DNA from: Methyloversatilis sp.
GTDB lineage: Bacteria > Pseudomonadota > Gammaproteobacteria > Burkholderiales > Rhodocyclaceae
DNA: 64,000 nt
Reading direction: 5' to 3'
Assembly (NCBI GenBank): GCA_016791045.1
Contig: JAEUNO010000005.1
Coordinates: 84,823-148,822, forward strand
The notes below the pieces were generated by a model, which saw only the letters and a program-made list of their open reading frames with translations, was not told the DNA's origin and ran no database searches. This document shows, in pieces, positions 7,908-16,837 of this stretch. Every line of letters begins with the position of its first letter. Within the stretch, counting starts at the first letter, position 1. The position numbers and the translations under genes are program-made.

Positions 7908-8618
7908 ATGAAGCGCCTGCTGCTCACCTGCTGCGCCGTGCTGTCCTTTTCGGCACTTGCCGCGCCGGTCGTCGAAGACACGATGGCGCAGCGCGTACTC
8001 GCCTGTACCGGCTGTCACGGCGCCGAAGGTCGCGCCGGCCCGGACGGCTACTACCCGCGCATCGCCGGCAAGCCGGCCGGCTACCTGCACAACCAGCTGC
8101 TGAATTTCCGCGACGGTCGCCGTCAGTACCCCCTGATGTCCGAACTGCTGCAGACGCTGGGCGACGACTACCTGCGCGACATGGCCGACCACTTCGCCGC
8201 ACTCGACCTGCCCTACCCGGCCGTGCGCGCCACCGGCCCCAGCGCCGCACTGGGGCGCGGCGAAAAACTGGTGCGCGAAGGCGACGCCGCGCGTGACCTG
8301 CCAGCCTGCGCCAGCTGCCATGGCGACACACTGATGGGTGTCGCGCCCGCGATTCCGGGGCTGATCGGCCTGCCGCGCGACTATCTGGCCGCCCAGCTGA
8401 GCGCCTGGAAAAGCGGCATCCGACAGGCGCATGCACCGGACTGCATGGCACAGATCGTCAAGCAACTGAGCGCGGACGACATCGGCGCGGTATCGCAATG
8501 GCTGGCTGCGCAAACCGTGCCGGCCGGCGCCAAACCCGCTGCCATGCCGACGCGCGCGCTGCCGTTGCGCTGCGGTGGCGTGCCCGCCTCGCAGACGGCC
8601 GGGGACGTCGCACGATGA
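7908..8618 (+). CDS. Diheme c-type cytochrome (cytochrome c4-like)
   Basis: The precursor has a signal peptide MKRLLLTCCAVLSFSALA and two heme attachment sites, CTGCH and CASCH, about 100 residues apart, each in a cytochrome-c domain with a downstream Met ligand region (YPLMSELL in the first). This two-domain layout is that of cytochrome c4-like periplasmic carriers. I start at 7908 because the signal peptide begins there; an in-frame ATG at 7869 is also possible. The stop overlaps the ATG of the triheme cytochrome (ATGA), so the two work together, probably passing electrons from a periplasmic dehydrogenase to a terminal oxidase. Confidence 0.85.
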   Translation: MKRLLLTCCAVLSFSALAAPVVEDTMAQRVLACTGCHGAEGRAGPDGYYPRIAGKPAGYLHNQLLNFRDGRRQYPLMSELLQTLGDDYLRDMADHFAALDLPYPAVRATGPSAALGRGEKLVREGDAARDLPACASCHGDTLMGVAPAIPGLIGLPRDYLAAQLSAWKSGIRQAHAPDCMAQIVKQLSADDIGAVSQWLAAQTVPAGAKPAAMPTRALPLRCGGVPASQTAGDVAR

Positions 8619-9898
8619 AGCGCGCCGCCCTGATCCTTCCGCTGCTCGCGCTGCTGGCGGCGCTGGTCTGGTGGTCGACCGGTCCCGACACCGGCGCCGA
8701 CACACTGCCGGTCGCCGACGCCTCCCGCTCCGCCGCTTCGCCGGCCGAACGCGTCGCACGCGGCGCGTATCTGGCGCGTGCAGGCAACTGCATGGCCTGC
8801 CACAGCGCGCGCGGCGGCACGCCATGGGCCGGCGGGCGCGCCATCGACACCGCGTTCGGCACCTTCTACACCAGCAATCTCACCCCCGACCCCGACACCG
8901 GCCTGGGCCGCTGGACGGCCGACGATTTCTGGCGGGCGCTGCACGAAGGTCGCTCGCGCGACGGTCGGCTGCTCTATCCGGCCTTTCCCTACACGAGCTA
9001 CACCCATGTCACACGCGAAGATTCCGATGCGCTGTGGGCCTATCTGCAGACGCTGCCCGCGACCCGGCAAGCCAGCCGGCCGCATGTGCTGCGTTTCCCG
9101 TACGACTCGCAGGCCGCGCTGGCCGCCTGGCGCACGCTGTATTTCAAGCCGGCCGTATTTCAGGCCGACGCGTCGCAGTCGGCGGCCTGGAACCGCGGTG
9201 CCTATCTGGTGCAGGGGCTCGGCCACTGCAGCGCGTGCCACGCGCCGCGCAACGCGCTGGGCGCCAGCGAAGACGCGGACAAGCTGGCCGGCGGGTTGAT
9301 GGCCGGCCAGAACTGGTATGCGCCGTCGCTGGGCTCACCGCACGAGGCAGGCGTGCAGGACTGGAAACGCGAAGCGGTCATCGCGCTGCTGCGCGACGGC
9401 ATTTCGCACAGTGCGTCGGTCGCCGGTCCCATGGCCGAGGTGGTATTCGGCAGCACGCAATATCTGTCCGCCAGCGATCTGGACGCGATGGCGACCTATC
9501 TGCAGGCGTTGCCTGCGACACCTCCGGTGGCAGTCACCGGCAGGGTCGTCGCGCTCGACGATGCGCAGCGCGCCCGCGCCGCGCAGTTGTACGCCGACCA
9601 CTGCGCCGGCTGCCATGGTGAAAACGGCGAAGGATCCGGCAACATCTACCCGGCGCTCGACGGCAACCGTGCGGTGACGCTGGACCCGCCGGCCAATCCG
9701 CTGCGCATCGTGCTTGGCGGCGGCTTTGCCCCGGCCACGAAAGGCAACCCGCGCCCCTTCGGCATGCCGCCGTTCGCCGCCAGTCTCAGCGACGAGGACA
9801 TCGCGCTGGTCGTGTCGCATATCCGCGGCAGCTGGCGCAACACGGCAAGCCCGGTCAGCGTGATCGACGTTCAGCGCTACCGCGGCAACCTGCGCTGA
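8615..9898 (+). CDS. Triheme c-type cytochrome, dehydrogenase subunit-like
   Basis: This 427-residue protein has an N-terminal membrane anchor (ILPLLALLAALVWW) and three CxxCH hemes: CMACH, CSACH and CAGCH. The architecture matches the cytochrome subunit of membrane alcohol/aldehyde or gluconate dehydrogenases (AdhB-like). The segment GTFYTSNLTPDPDTGLG after the first heme is characteristic of that group. No flavin or PQQ dehydrogenase subunit is present next door, so its partner must be encoded elsewhere or it serves as a carrier. It is translationally coupled to the upstream diheme cytochrome. Confidence 0.88.
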   Translation: MKRAALILPLLALLAALVWWSTGPDTGADTLPVADASRSAASPAERVARGAYLARAGNCMACHSARGGTPWAGGRAIDTAFGTFYTSNLTPDPDTGLGRWTADDFWRALHEGRSRDGRLLYPAFPYTSYTHVTREDSDALWAYLQTLPATRQASRPHVLRFPYDSQAALAAWRTLYFKPAVFQADASQSAAWNRGAYLVQGLGHCSACHAPRNALGASEDADKLAGGLMAGQNWYAPSLGSPHEAGVQDWKREAVIALLRDGISHSASVAGPMAEVVFGSTQYLSASDLDAMATYLQALPATPPVAVTGRVVALDDAQRARAAQLYADHCAGCHGENGEGSGNIYPALDGNRAVTLDPPANPLRIVLGGGFAPATKGNPRPFGMPPFAASLSDEDIALVVSHIRGSWRNTASPVSVIDVQRYRGNLR

Positions 9899-9935
9899 TC
9901 CAGCTGCCCGGGCGACATGCATATCCGCAGCAGCC

Positions 9936-10494
9936 ATCGCGAGCAGGGCTCGCTCCTACAAAAACCGCGCCGCACCTGTAGGAGCGACCCCCGGTCGCGA
10001 TCGGCGCGTTGATCAAGCGCCGGCGCGTGTTCAGAGTACGCAATCGCGAGCAGGGCTCGCTCCTACAAAAACCGCGCCGCCCCTGTAGGAGCGACCCCCG
10101 GTCGCGATCGGTGCGTCGATCAAGCGCCGGCGCGTGTTCAGAGGGCGGGATCGCGAGCGGGGCTCGCTCCTACAAAAACCGCGCTGCCCCTGTAGGAGCG
10201 ACCCCCGGTCGCGATCGGTGCGTCGATCATGCGCCGGTGCGTATTCGGAGGGTGGAATCGCGAGCAGGGCTCGCTCCTACAAGAACCGCGCTGCCCCTGT
10301 AGGAGCGACCCCCGGTCGCGATTGGCGCGTTGATCGCGCGCCGGCGCGTGTTCAGAGGGTGGAATCGCGAGCGGGGCTCGCTCCTACAAGAACCACGCTG
10401 CCCCTGTAGGAGCGACCCCCGGTCGCGATTGGCGCGTTGATCGTGTGTCGCTGCCTGTTCGAAGGGCGGAATCGCGAGCGGGGCTCGCGCCTGC
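9936..10494. repeat. Tandem array of 107-bp REPIN-like units (array 1)
   Basis: Six copies of a left module (ATCGCGAGC...CTCGCTCCTAC; starts 9936, 10043, 10150, 10257, 10364, 10471) are spaced at exactly 107 bp; the last is degenerate. Five copies of an inverted right module (GTAGGAGCGACCCCCGGTCG plus CGAT; starts 9978, 10085, 10192, 10299, 10406) alternate with them. Left and right modules are near reverse complements, so each unit folds into a long hairpin. The linkers (CGGCGCGTTGATCAAGCGCC-type) are also conserved. The array fills the gap between two convergent genes; nothing else is seen in 9899-10566. Confidence 0.9.
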
Positions 10495-10566
10495 GGCACG
10501 ACCTTGGCGACACACGAACCGGGCGGCCCTGAAGGATGAAATGCCGTCGGTCGGTTCAGTGACCGA

Positions 10567-11601
10567 TCAGCTGTTGCGGATGCGCGCGACCAGGGCATCG
10601 GTGTAATGCTTCGTCGTCGCCTTGCCACCCAGATCGCCGGTGCGCACATCATCGATGTTGAGCGTATCCGACACCGCCTTGCGGATGATGTCGCCCTTGT
10701 CCTGCAGTTTCACGTGGTCGAGCATCAGCGCCGACGCCAGCACCAGCGCGGTCGGATTGGCGATGCCCTTGCCTGCGATGTCCGGCGCCGAGCCATGCAC
10801 CGCCTCGAAGATCGCCGCGTCGGCGCCGATGTTGGAGCCCGGCGCCATGCCCAGGCCGCCGACCAGGCCGGCGGTCAGGTCGGACAGGATGTCGCCGAAC
10901 AGGTTGGTGGTGACCAGCACGTCGAACTGCCAGGGGTTCATCACCAGCTTCATGCAGCAGGCGTCGACGATGACCTGTTCGAACTGGATGCGGCCCTTGT
11001 AACGCTCTTCGAACATCTGTTCGGCGGTTTCCAGGAAGATGCCGGTCAGCGCCTTCATGATGTTGGCCTTGTGCACCACGGTCACCTTCTTGCGGCCGAG
11101 CGCGATCGCGTGCTCGAACGCATATTCGAGGATGTGGCGCGCGCCCTGGCGGGTGTTCACGCCGGTCGACATGGCCACCGCGTGCGGGTCGCCCTCGATC
11201 GGGATGAAGTGCTCGTAGCCCATGTACAGGCCTTCGAGATTTTCGCGGCAGACGATGAGGTCGATGTTGTCGTAGCGGCCGCCGGGGATCAGCGTGCGCG
11301 CCGGACGGATGTTGGCGTACAGCTTGAACGCCTCGCGCAGGCGCACGTTGATCGAGCGGAAGCCGCCGCCGACCGGCGTCTCCAGCGGGCCCTTCAGGCC
11401 GAGCCGGGTGCGGCGGATGCTTTCCAGCGTCGCCTCCGGCAACGGATCGCCATGCGTCTTGAGCGCGCCCATGCCGGCCGGCTGGGTATCCCATTCGAAC
11501 GGCGCACCGACGGCGTCCAGCGCGGCCAGCGCGGCGTCCATGATTTCGGGGCCGATACCGTCGCCGGGTATCAGGGTGGCGGGAATTTTCTGCGCACTCA
11601 T
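10567..11601 (-). CDS. NAD-dependent isocitrate dehydrogenase family protein
   Basis: This 344-residue enzyme belongs to the isocitrate/isopropylmalate dehydrogenase family. It opens with ATLIPGDGIGPEI, carries the substrate-binding ANIRPARTL segment (Arg), and has TTNLFGDILSDLTAGLVGGLG for metal Asp and dinucleotide contacts. HGSAPDIAGKGIANPTA near residue 275 is the NAD-type cofactor loop. The single-subunit short form, with SINVRLREAF, fits NAD-dependent isocitrate or homoisocitrate dehydrogenase rather than LeuB. It would decarboxylate isocitrate to 2-oxoglutarate. It lies 134 bp downstream of dnaQ on the same strand and points into the repeat array. Confidence 0.8.
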   Translation of the reverse strand: MSAQKIPATLIPGDGIGPEIMDAALAALDAVGAPFEWDTQPAGMGALKTHGDPLPEATLESIRRTRLGLKGPLETPVGGGFRSINVRLREAFKLYANIRPARTLIPGGRYDNIDLIVCRENLEGLYMGYEHFIPIEGDPHAVAMSTGVNTRQGARHILEYAFEHAIALGRKKVTVVHKANIMKALTGIFLETAEQMFEERYKGRIQFEQVIVDACCMKLVMNPWQFDVLVTTNLFGDILSDLTAGLVGGLGMAPGSNIGADAAIFEAVHGSAPDIAGKGIANPTALVLASALMLDHVKLQDKGDIIRKAVSDTLNIDDVRTGDLGGKATTKHYTDALVARIRNS

Positions 11602-11735
11602 TCGGGGTCTCCTGTCATGGTTATGCATCGCCGTACGTCAGCGCCGGGTTGGCGCAGCGTCCGGAAATGTGGGAAGGCCGAAGCAAGAAACCTGCCCCGG
11701 CAGGGTCTGGCGGCACGCACCGGCAGACCCCATGT

Positions 11736-12455
11736 TCATGCCGGCGTGACCGGCTCGATGGCGCGCCATACCGTGGCGCCGCCGCTGGCCTTGTCGATCT
11801 CCGCCAGCACGCGTTCGTGCTCCGAACGCTCGGCGTCACTCGCCTGCACGCGGCGCAATGCACCGGAAACGCGCGTCGGCGCGGCACTGCGCACCGCTGC
11901 GGCATCCGGCTCGAGATCGATGATCAGGCTTTCCTGACCACGCGTCATCGCCAGATAGACTTCCACCAGCAGTTCGGCATCGCGCAGCGCGCCATGGAAT
12001 TCACGGTGCGTGTTGTCGATGCCGAAGCGCTCGCACAATGCATCGAGGTTGGCACGCTTGCCGGGGAACATGTCGCGCGCCATACGAACGGTGTCGATCG
12101 GCGGACCGCTGGTGATCGTGCGCAGCAGCGGCAGTCCGATCAGGTTGAGTTCGTTGTCAATGAATCCGACGTCGAAGGCGGCGTTGTGGATGACCAGTTC
12201 GGCGTCGCGCAAGAAATCGACGAATTCCGCCGCCACATCGCGGAATTTCGGCTTGTCGGCGAGAAACTCGGTCGTGATGCCGTGGATCGCGACTGCGCCT
12301 TCCGGCACGTCGCGCTCCGGATTGACGAAGCGATGCAGTTGCCGGCCAGTGCGCTTGCGACCGACCATTTCGACGCAGCCGATTTCGATCAACCGGTCGC
12401 CGTTCTGCCATTCCAGTCCGGTCGTTTCGGTATCGAGGATGATCTGGCGTTTCAT
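11736..12455 (-). CDS. dnaQ: DNA polymerase III epsilon subunit (3'-5' proofreading exonuclease)
   Basis: The protein is 239 residues, the normal length for DnaQ. It carries the DEDDh exonuclease motifs: ILDTETTGLEW at the N-terminus (Exo I), HNAAFDVGFIDNEL (Exo II), and HGALRDAELL (Exo III, catalytic His and Asp). It supplies proofreading in the replicative core with DnaE and theta. It follows rnhA on the same strand, as is usual in beta- and gammaproteobacteria, where dnaQ and rnhA are neighbours. Confidence 0.95.
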   Translation of the reverse strand: MKRQIILDTETTGLEWQNGDRLIEIGCVEMVGRKRTGRQLHRFVNPERDVPEGAVAIHGITTEFLADKPKFRDVAAEFVDFLRDAELVIHNAAFDVGFIDNELNLIGLPLLRTITSGPPIDTVRMARDMFPGKRANLDALCERFGIDNTHREFHGALRDAELLVEVYLAMTRGQESLIIDLEPDAAAVRSAAPTRVSGALRRVQASDAERSEHERVLAEIDKASGGATVWRAIEPVTPA

Positions 12456-12519
12456 GGAAGGGAAAGTCCGGGAACAGGTCGGGCCACTGCGCGGCGCATT
12501 CTACAGCCAGCCGTCGCGC

Positions 12520-12957
12520 TCACGCACCGCGCACGGGAATCGCGTCGCGCGCCAGACGGTCGACGCGCTCGTTCTCCGGATGGCCGGCATGGCCCTTGAC
12601 CCACTTCCACTCGACTTCATGCACACGTGCCGCCGCATCAAGCGCCTGCCACAGGTCGACATTCTTCACCGGGTCGCCCCCCGCCGTCTTCCAGCCCTTG
12701 CGCTTCCAGCCGTGTATCCACTCGCTGATGCCCTTCTGCACATACTGCGAATCGGTGTAGACCACGGCACGTACCGGCTTCTTCAACGCGTTGAGCGCCT
12801 CGATCACCGCCATCAGTTCCATGCGGTTGTTCGTGGTCGCGCGCTCGCCGCCCGACAGTTCGCGTTCGACGGCGCCGCACTTGAGCAGCGCGCCCCAGCC
12901 GCCCGGGCCCGGGTTGCCGCTGCAGGCACCGTCGGTATAGATGATCACGTCGTCCAA
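12520..12957 (-). CDS. rnhA: Ribonuclease HI
   Basis: This 145-residue protein is RNase [20 protein letters not shown] gives the first catalytic Asp, [12 protein letters not shown] the Glu, VVYTDSQYV the second Asp, and NERVDRLAR the final Asp. It removes RNA from RNA/DNA hybrids. There is no suitable ATG; a TTG at 12957 preceded by GGAG six bases upstream gives the right N-terminus, with an internal GTG four codons later as the alternative. It lies 14 bp after the methyltransferase stop and upstream of dnaQ. Confidence 0.95.
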   Translation of the reverse strand: MDDVIIYTDGACSGNPGPGGWGALLKCGAVERELSGGERATTNNRMELMAVIEALNALKKPVRAVVYTDSQYVQKGISEWIHGWKRKGWKTAGGDPVKNVDLWQALDAAARVHEVEWKWVKGHAGHPENERVDRLARDAIPVRGA

Positions 12958-12971
12958 GACTTGCTCCAGGT

Positions 12972-13718
12972 TCAGGTGCCGAACTTGCGGTCCGGCACGG
13001 TATTGCGACGAGCGCTGCCGACGCTGGCCACGGCCCGCGCGGCGGCGCGGCGGTCGCTCCATTTCGGCGTGATGAGGCGCATGCCATGCACCCGCTTGAC
13101 ACCCTGCAGCACGTAGGTGCCGCCCAGGAAGGGCCACCAGCGGTCTCCGGCGGATTCGATGAAACTCCACCGCGCCAGCCATTTTTCGCTGCAAACCGGC
13201 GGGCGGTAGCAACCGAAACAGCCCGCCTGGGTGTCCAGGCTGAGCAGCTTGAACCAGTCGCGCAGGCGCGGCACCGACAGCCAGTCGCCATTCCACGGGA
13301 AGGGCTCGCGTTCCTGCAGCCGCCGCCGCGCACCCCACAGGCTGAACGGGTTGAAGCCGGTCACCAGCACCTGCCCTTCCGGTACCAGCACGCGCTCCAC
13401 CTCGCGCAGCACGGCGTGCGGGTCGGCGGCAAATTCAAGCACATGCGGCAGCACCACCAGATCGACGCTGGTGGCTGGAAACGGCAGATGCACCGGATCG
13501 CACACCAGCGCCGGCATCGGACCCGGGCGCGCATCGTCGCTGTACAGCTTGAACGGCATCCGGTTGGCGCGCAGATAGTCGTGCTGCAGCAGGCCGATCT
13601 GTACCGCGTTGTAACCGAACACGTCGGCCACCATCTGGTCCACCTGTGCGTGTTCCCAGCGCTGGACGTACTGTCCCTGCGGGGTATCCAGCCATTCGTG
13701 CAAACCGGGAATCGACAT
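12972..13718 (-). CDS. SAM-dependent methyltransferase of the gloB-rnhA neighbourhood
   Basis: The 248-residue protein is a class I methyltransferase of the type conserved next to gloB and rnhA. The acidic motif and [20 protein letters not shown] (helix/strand 4 region) near residues 87-106, then [20 protein letters not shown], are characteristic. The canonical glycine-rich motif I is weak, as in other members. The substrate is unknown. It is divergent from gloB with a 77-bp shared promoter region and probably forms one transcript with rnhA and dnaQ. Confidence 0.85.
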   Translation of the reverse strand: MSIPGLHEWLDTPQGQYVQRWEHAQVDQMVADVFGYNAVQIGLLQHDYLRANRMPFKLYSDDARPGPMPALVCDPVHLPFPATSVDLVVLPHVLEFAADPHAVLREVERVLVPEGQVLVTGFNPFSLWGARRRLQEREPFPWNGDWLSVPRLRDWFKLLSLDTQAGCFGCYRPPVCSEKWLARWSFIESAGDRWWPFLGGTYVLQGVKRVHGMRLITPKWSDRRAAARAVASVGSARRNTVPDRKFGT

Positions 13719-13795
13719 GTTTTACGGGGCGGTGGATCGTCACGCGTGACGCCGACGCATTGTCATTGCGTCAGCGTCACGCCAGAATCGGGCGG

Positions 13796-14557
13796 ATGAA
13801 GATATATCCGATACCCGCGTTTGGCGACAATTATCTTTGGCTGGTCGCAAAAGGAACGCGCGCGCTGGCGGTCGACCCGGGTGACGCCACGCCGGTACTC
13901 GCGGCACTCGACCGGCACCACCTGACGCTCGACACCATCCTGATCACGCACCATCACGGCGACCACATCGGCGGCGTCGCCGAACTGGTGCATCGCACCG
14001 GCGCACGCGTCTACGGACCCGCGGACGAGCGCATTGCCGAAGTGACCGATCCGGTGGCGGAGGGCCGGCGCATCGACCTGCCCTGGCTGGGCGTCGCCCT
14101 GACCGTGCTCGAAGTGCCCGGCCACACGCGCAGCCACATTGCCTGGTACGGCGGCGATGCACTCTTTTGCGGCGACACGCTGTTTGCCGCCGGCTGCGGC
14201 AGGCTGTTCGAAGGCACGGCGGAACAGATGTGGCACTCGCTGTCGCGCATCGCCTCGTTGCCGCTGCACACGCGCATCCACTGCGCGCACGAGTACACCG
14301 AATCCAATCTGCGCTTCGCACTGGCGGTCGAACCGGACAACCAGGCGCTGATCGCACGCGCCCGCCGCGTCGCGAAGCTCCGGGCGGCCGATCAGCCCAG
14401 CGTGCCGTTCGCGCTGGCCGAAGAACTGGCGACCAACCCCTTCCTGCGCGTGCGCGAGGCAGCCATCATCGGCGCCGCAGAGGCACACGCCGGCCGCAGA
14501 CTGCAAAGCCCGGTCGAGGTGTTCGCGGTACTGCGGGAATGGAAGAACGGGTTTTAG
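13796..14557 (+). CDS. gloB: Hydroxyacylglutathione hydrolase (glyoxalase II)
   Basis: The protein is 253 residues. The metallo-beta-lactamase metal motif THHHGDHIGG lies near residues 52-61, and LFCGDTLFAAGCGRLFEG supplies the bridging Asp and the glutathione-binding region. The C-terminal half has NPFLRVRE, typical of GloB. It hydrolyses S-D-lactoylglutathione to D-lactate and glutathione in methylglyoxal detoxification. It is divergent from the methyltransferase-rnhA-dnaQ genes. Confidence 0.95.
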   Translation: MKIYPIPAFGDNYLWLVAKGTRALAVDPGDATPVLAALDRHHLTLDTILITHHHGDHIGGVAELVHRTGARVYGPADERIAEVTDPVAEGRRIDLPWLGVALTVLEVPGHTRSHIAWYGGDALFCGDTLFAAGCGRLFEGTAEQMWHSLSRIASLPLHTRIHCAHEYTESNLRFALAVEPDNQALIARARRVAKLRAADQPSVPFALAEELATNPFLRVREAAIIGAAEAHAGRRLQSPVEVFAVLREWKNGF

Positions 14558-14690
14558 CGCGACGCGGAACGGCCGGATGGTTCAGCCGATCGAGTTCGGA
14601 TCCTGGCCGGGCCTCAGGTTCGCCAGGCAAGTCTTTGTCTTCGAATCGAAACCGGCTTTCCGAACCGATCAATTCGGATTCATGCGGCGA

Positions 14691-16640
14691 TCACCGTCTG
14701 CGCCGGGCCAGCCCGGCAATCACCAGAAGCCCTGCTCCGTAAAGCCAGGCGGCAGGCGGCAGAGGCACGGCAGTGACTGAATTGACGTAGAACCGGCGGC
14801 CGTCGGTTTCGCCCTCGATCACCGCCAGGTCGCTGAAGACATGGACCGTCAGCGGTGCAAGACCGACGAATGGCGGGTCGGCGACCAGCCATTCGAACAC
14901 GTCGCCCTGATCGGGAACGAAGCCACTGATGAAACGCAGGTTCACGATGCTGTCAACAAGATCTGCCTGACCCAGAACGACCAGCTGGTCATACTCGATG
15001 CCCGCGAGGCGGCCGCCGATTTCGATGTCGAAGATCGTGCCACGGGCCTCCAGATTGCCGTCGATGGTCAGGGTGCCGGGCGAGTTGCCCGGCCCGATGG
15101 TGACGGCGCCCGTCGAAATCAGGCTGCTGAAACCGCCCGAGCCATAGCCGATCGTACCGGTGCCGCCGAGCGTGCCGCCGAGAAATTCGATCTCGTCTCC
15201 GGTCAGCCTGCCATTGACCACCGTATCGCCCTCGATCTGGCTGAAGCTGCCGACGCGCAGCTCACCATCCGCGTCGATCACCAGTTCAGGGGTGTTGAAC
15301 AGCGTGGCGACGCCCTGACGATTCTGGGTGAAGGCGTCGGCGTCCACCACCGTCGCGAGCCCGGTGAGCGGGTCGACAATCCCGGGTACGCGCACGCGGC
15401 CGGCGTTCTCGAACACGCCGACGGCGTTGTAATCGGAGGCGTTGTCAGGAAAAAGCGGATCGTCTGCCGGCACCGGAAGAAAGGTCATTTCGCCCCCCCG
15501 CGCGTTGTGGACGTTGATCACGCAGGTGTCGCCGAATCGATCGTTCGAACAGGGGCCGGAGTTGTGGCTGCCCAGCAACACGCCCGAGAAAGCGCCTTCG
15601 TTGATCAGTTGGCCGCGACCCGGAGTAGCGAGTGGCGACGACCCTGCCCCCATCGCCACCAACGCACCACCGCCCGCCGTCACCAATGATCCGGTGTTGC
15701 GCAGCGTCGCATCGGGCCCGATCTCGATGCGGCTCTGAAACCCGTCGATGAGAAAGACGGCGTGCTGTCGCCACTCGCCGACATCAAAGTTCCCGCCTCG
15801 CACCAGAGCGATGCGGCTGCGCTGGTTCAGCAGCAGACCACCGGTCTCCGTCGTGGTGATACCGGTGAACACATGGGAGCCCGCGAAGGAAATGCCGTAG
15901 GTGTTCGTGTTTCCGCCAAGCCCGTCGGCATAAAAGGTGGCGCTATCGTGATATCCACCGGCGGCCAGGTGAAGCGTGCCCGACCATGTCTCGAACTTTC
16001 CGCCATCGTGTTGCACCGGCAGCGCAAACACGCTCGTTCCGGTACCGGACGCCTTGATGACCGACCCGCTCCGATTCACGAAGGACGACCGTGCAAGATC
16101 GGAGGTTCGCACCATGCCCAGATCGTTCTGGATCCAGTACGTCGAAAAAACATCATTGACGAAACGCGCGCCGCCACCCAGGGTAAGTTGGCCGTTGCCC
16201 GTCTGGAAAAACTGTCCCTTGTTGATCGCATCGAGCGGAAACGTGTTCTCCGCGTCGCTGGCCGCGATGTACATGCCGTCGGTCGGGAAAGCAGGCCCGA
16301 AGCTCGCGCCCGGGACGGCGGTGTCTCCGCGGAATTCGATCCGGGCCGGGTAACCGGCGGCGGAAATCCAGCCATTGGCGAGCACAGCGTTTGTTGCGGT
16401 TGCGGGTCCCTCGAAACCGTCCCGAAAAATGATCGTGCCGCCTTCCATCGACAGCACGCCCAGATCGACGGCTCCGTACTTGTCGACCTGCTGACCACTT
16501 GGCACGGTCGTCTGCGCCGTCGCCGACGTCCACGCCACAGCGCCGCACACAAGCAGCGCCAACGCTGCAGAACGTCCTGACCGCAGAGTGTGGTGACGGC
16601 GATGTGACCGAACGACTCGGTTCGAAAAGCAGGCACCCAT
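14691..16640 (-). CDS. VPLPA-CTERM (PEP-CTERM-type) exported surface protein
   Basis: The protein has ~649 residues. After a basic N-terminus there is a signal peptide (ALALLVCGAVAWTSATAQ). The body is a long low-complexity beta-type region rich in Gly, Asn and Thr, with repeats such as GGTLGGTGTIGYGSGG and TIGPGNSPGTLTIDG, resembling autotransporter/beta-helix stalks. The C-terminus VPLPPAAWLYGAGLLVIAGL followed by RRRR is the VPLPA-CTERM sorting signal recognised by exosortase, so it should be processed and delivered to the outer surface or matrix. No exosortase is in the window. I chose the ATG at 16640 because a GGAG lies about nine bases upstream. Confidence 0.85.
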   Translation of the reverse strand: MGACFSNRVVRSHRRHHTLRSGRSAALALLVCGAVAWTSATAQTTVPSGQQVDKYGAVDLGVLSMEGGTIIFRDGFEGPATATNAVLANGWISAAGYPARIEFRGDTAVPGASFGPAFPTDGMYIAASDAENTFPLDAINKGQFFQTGNGQLTLGGGARFVNDVFSTYWIQNDLGMVRTSDLARSSFVNRSGSVIKASGTGTSVFALPVQHDGGKFETWSGTLHLAAGGYHDSATFYADGLGGNTNTYGISFAGSHVFTGITTTETGGLLLNQRSRIALVRGGNFDVGEWRQHAVFLIDGFQSRIEIGPDATLRNTGSLVTAGGGALVAMGAGSSPLATPGRGQLINEGAFSGVLLGSHNSGPCSNDRFGDTCVINVHNARGGEMTFLPVPADDPLFPDNASDYNAVGVFENAGRVRVPGIVDPLTGLATVVDADAFTQNRQGVATLFNTPELVIDADGELRVGSFSQIEGDTVVNGRLTGDEIEFLGGTLGGTGTIGYGSGGFSSLISTGAVTIGPGNSPGTLTIDGNLEARGTIFDIEIGGRLAGIEYDQLVVLGQADLVDSIVNLRFISGFVPDQGDVFEWLVADPPFVGLAPLTVHVFSDLAVIEGETDGRRFYVNSVTAVPLPPAAWLYGAGLLVIAGLARRRR

Positions 16641-16837
16641 GATTACCACTCCATGATCAAGTCACCGCCTGAACCGTAGCAGCCGCTGCGAACCGCAACC
16701 ACCTCGCCCGCGGCATCGGCCGAGAAAAATGTCATGGTGCCCCCGTGGATGACGTCGCCCGTGCGTAGGCGACGGTTCAGTTTGACCTGCAATATGGATG
16801 GCGCCGTGCCCCCCCGAGACGGGCGCAACGCCCCCAA

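Noticed and set aside
9936-10494. CRISPR array
   Set aside because: The whole 107-bp unit including the linkers is conserved and contains inverted modules; there are no unique spacers and no cas genes.
16643-16837. 64-codon open frame directly after the GGDEF stop
   Set aside because: It is in the same frame as the GGDEF gene after its TGA, has no good start, and resembles no family; chance opening in high-GC DNA is likely.
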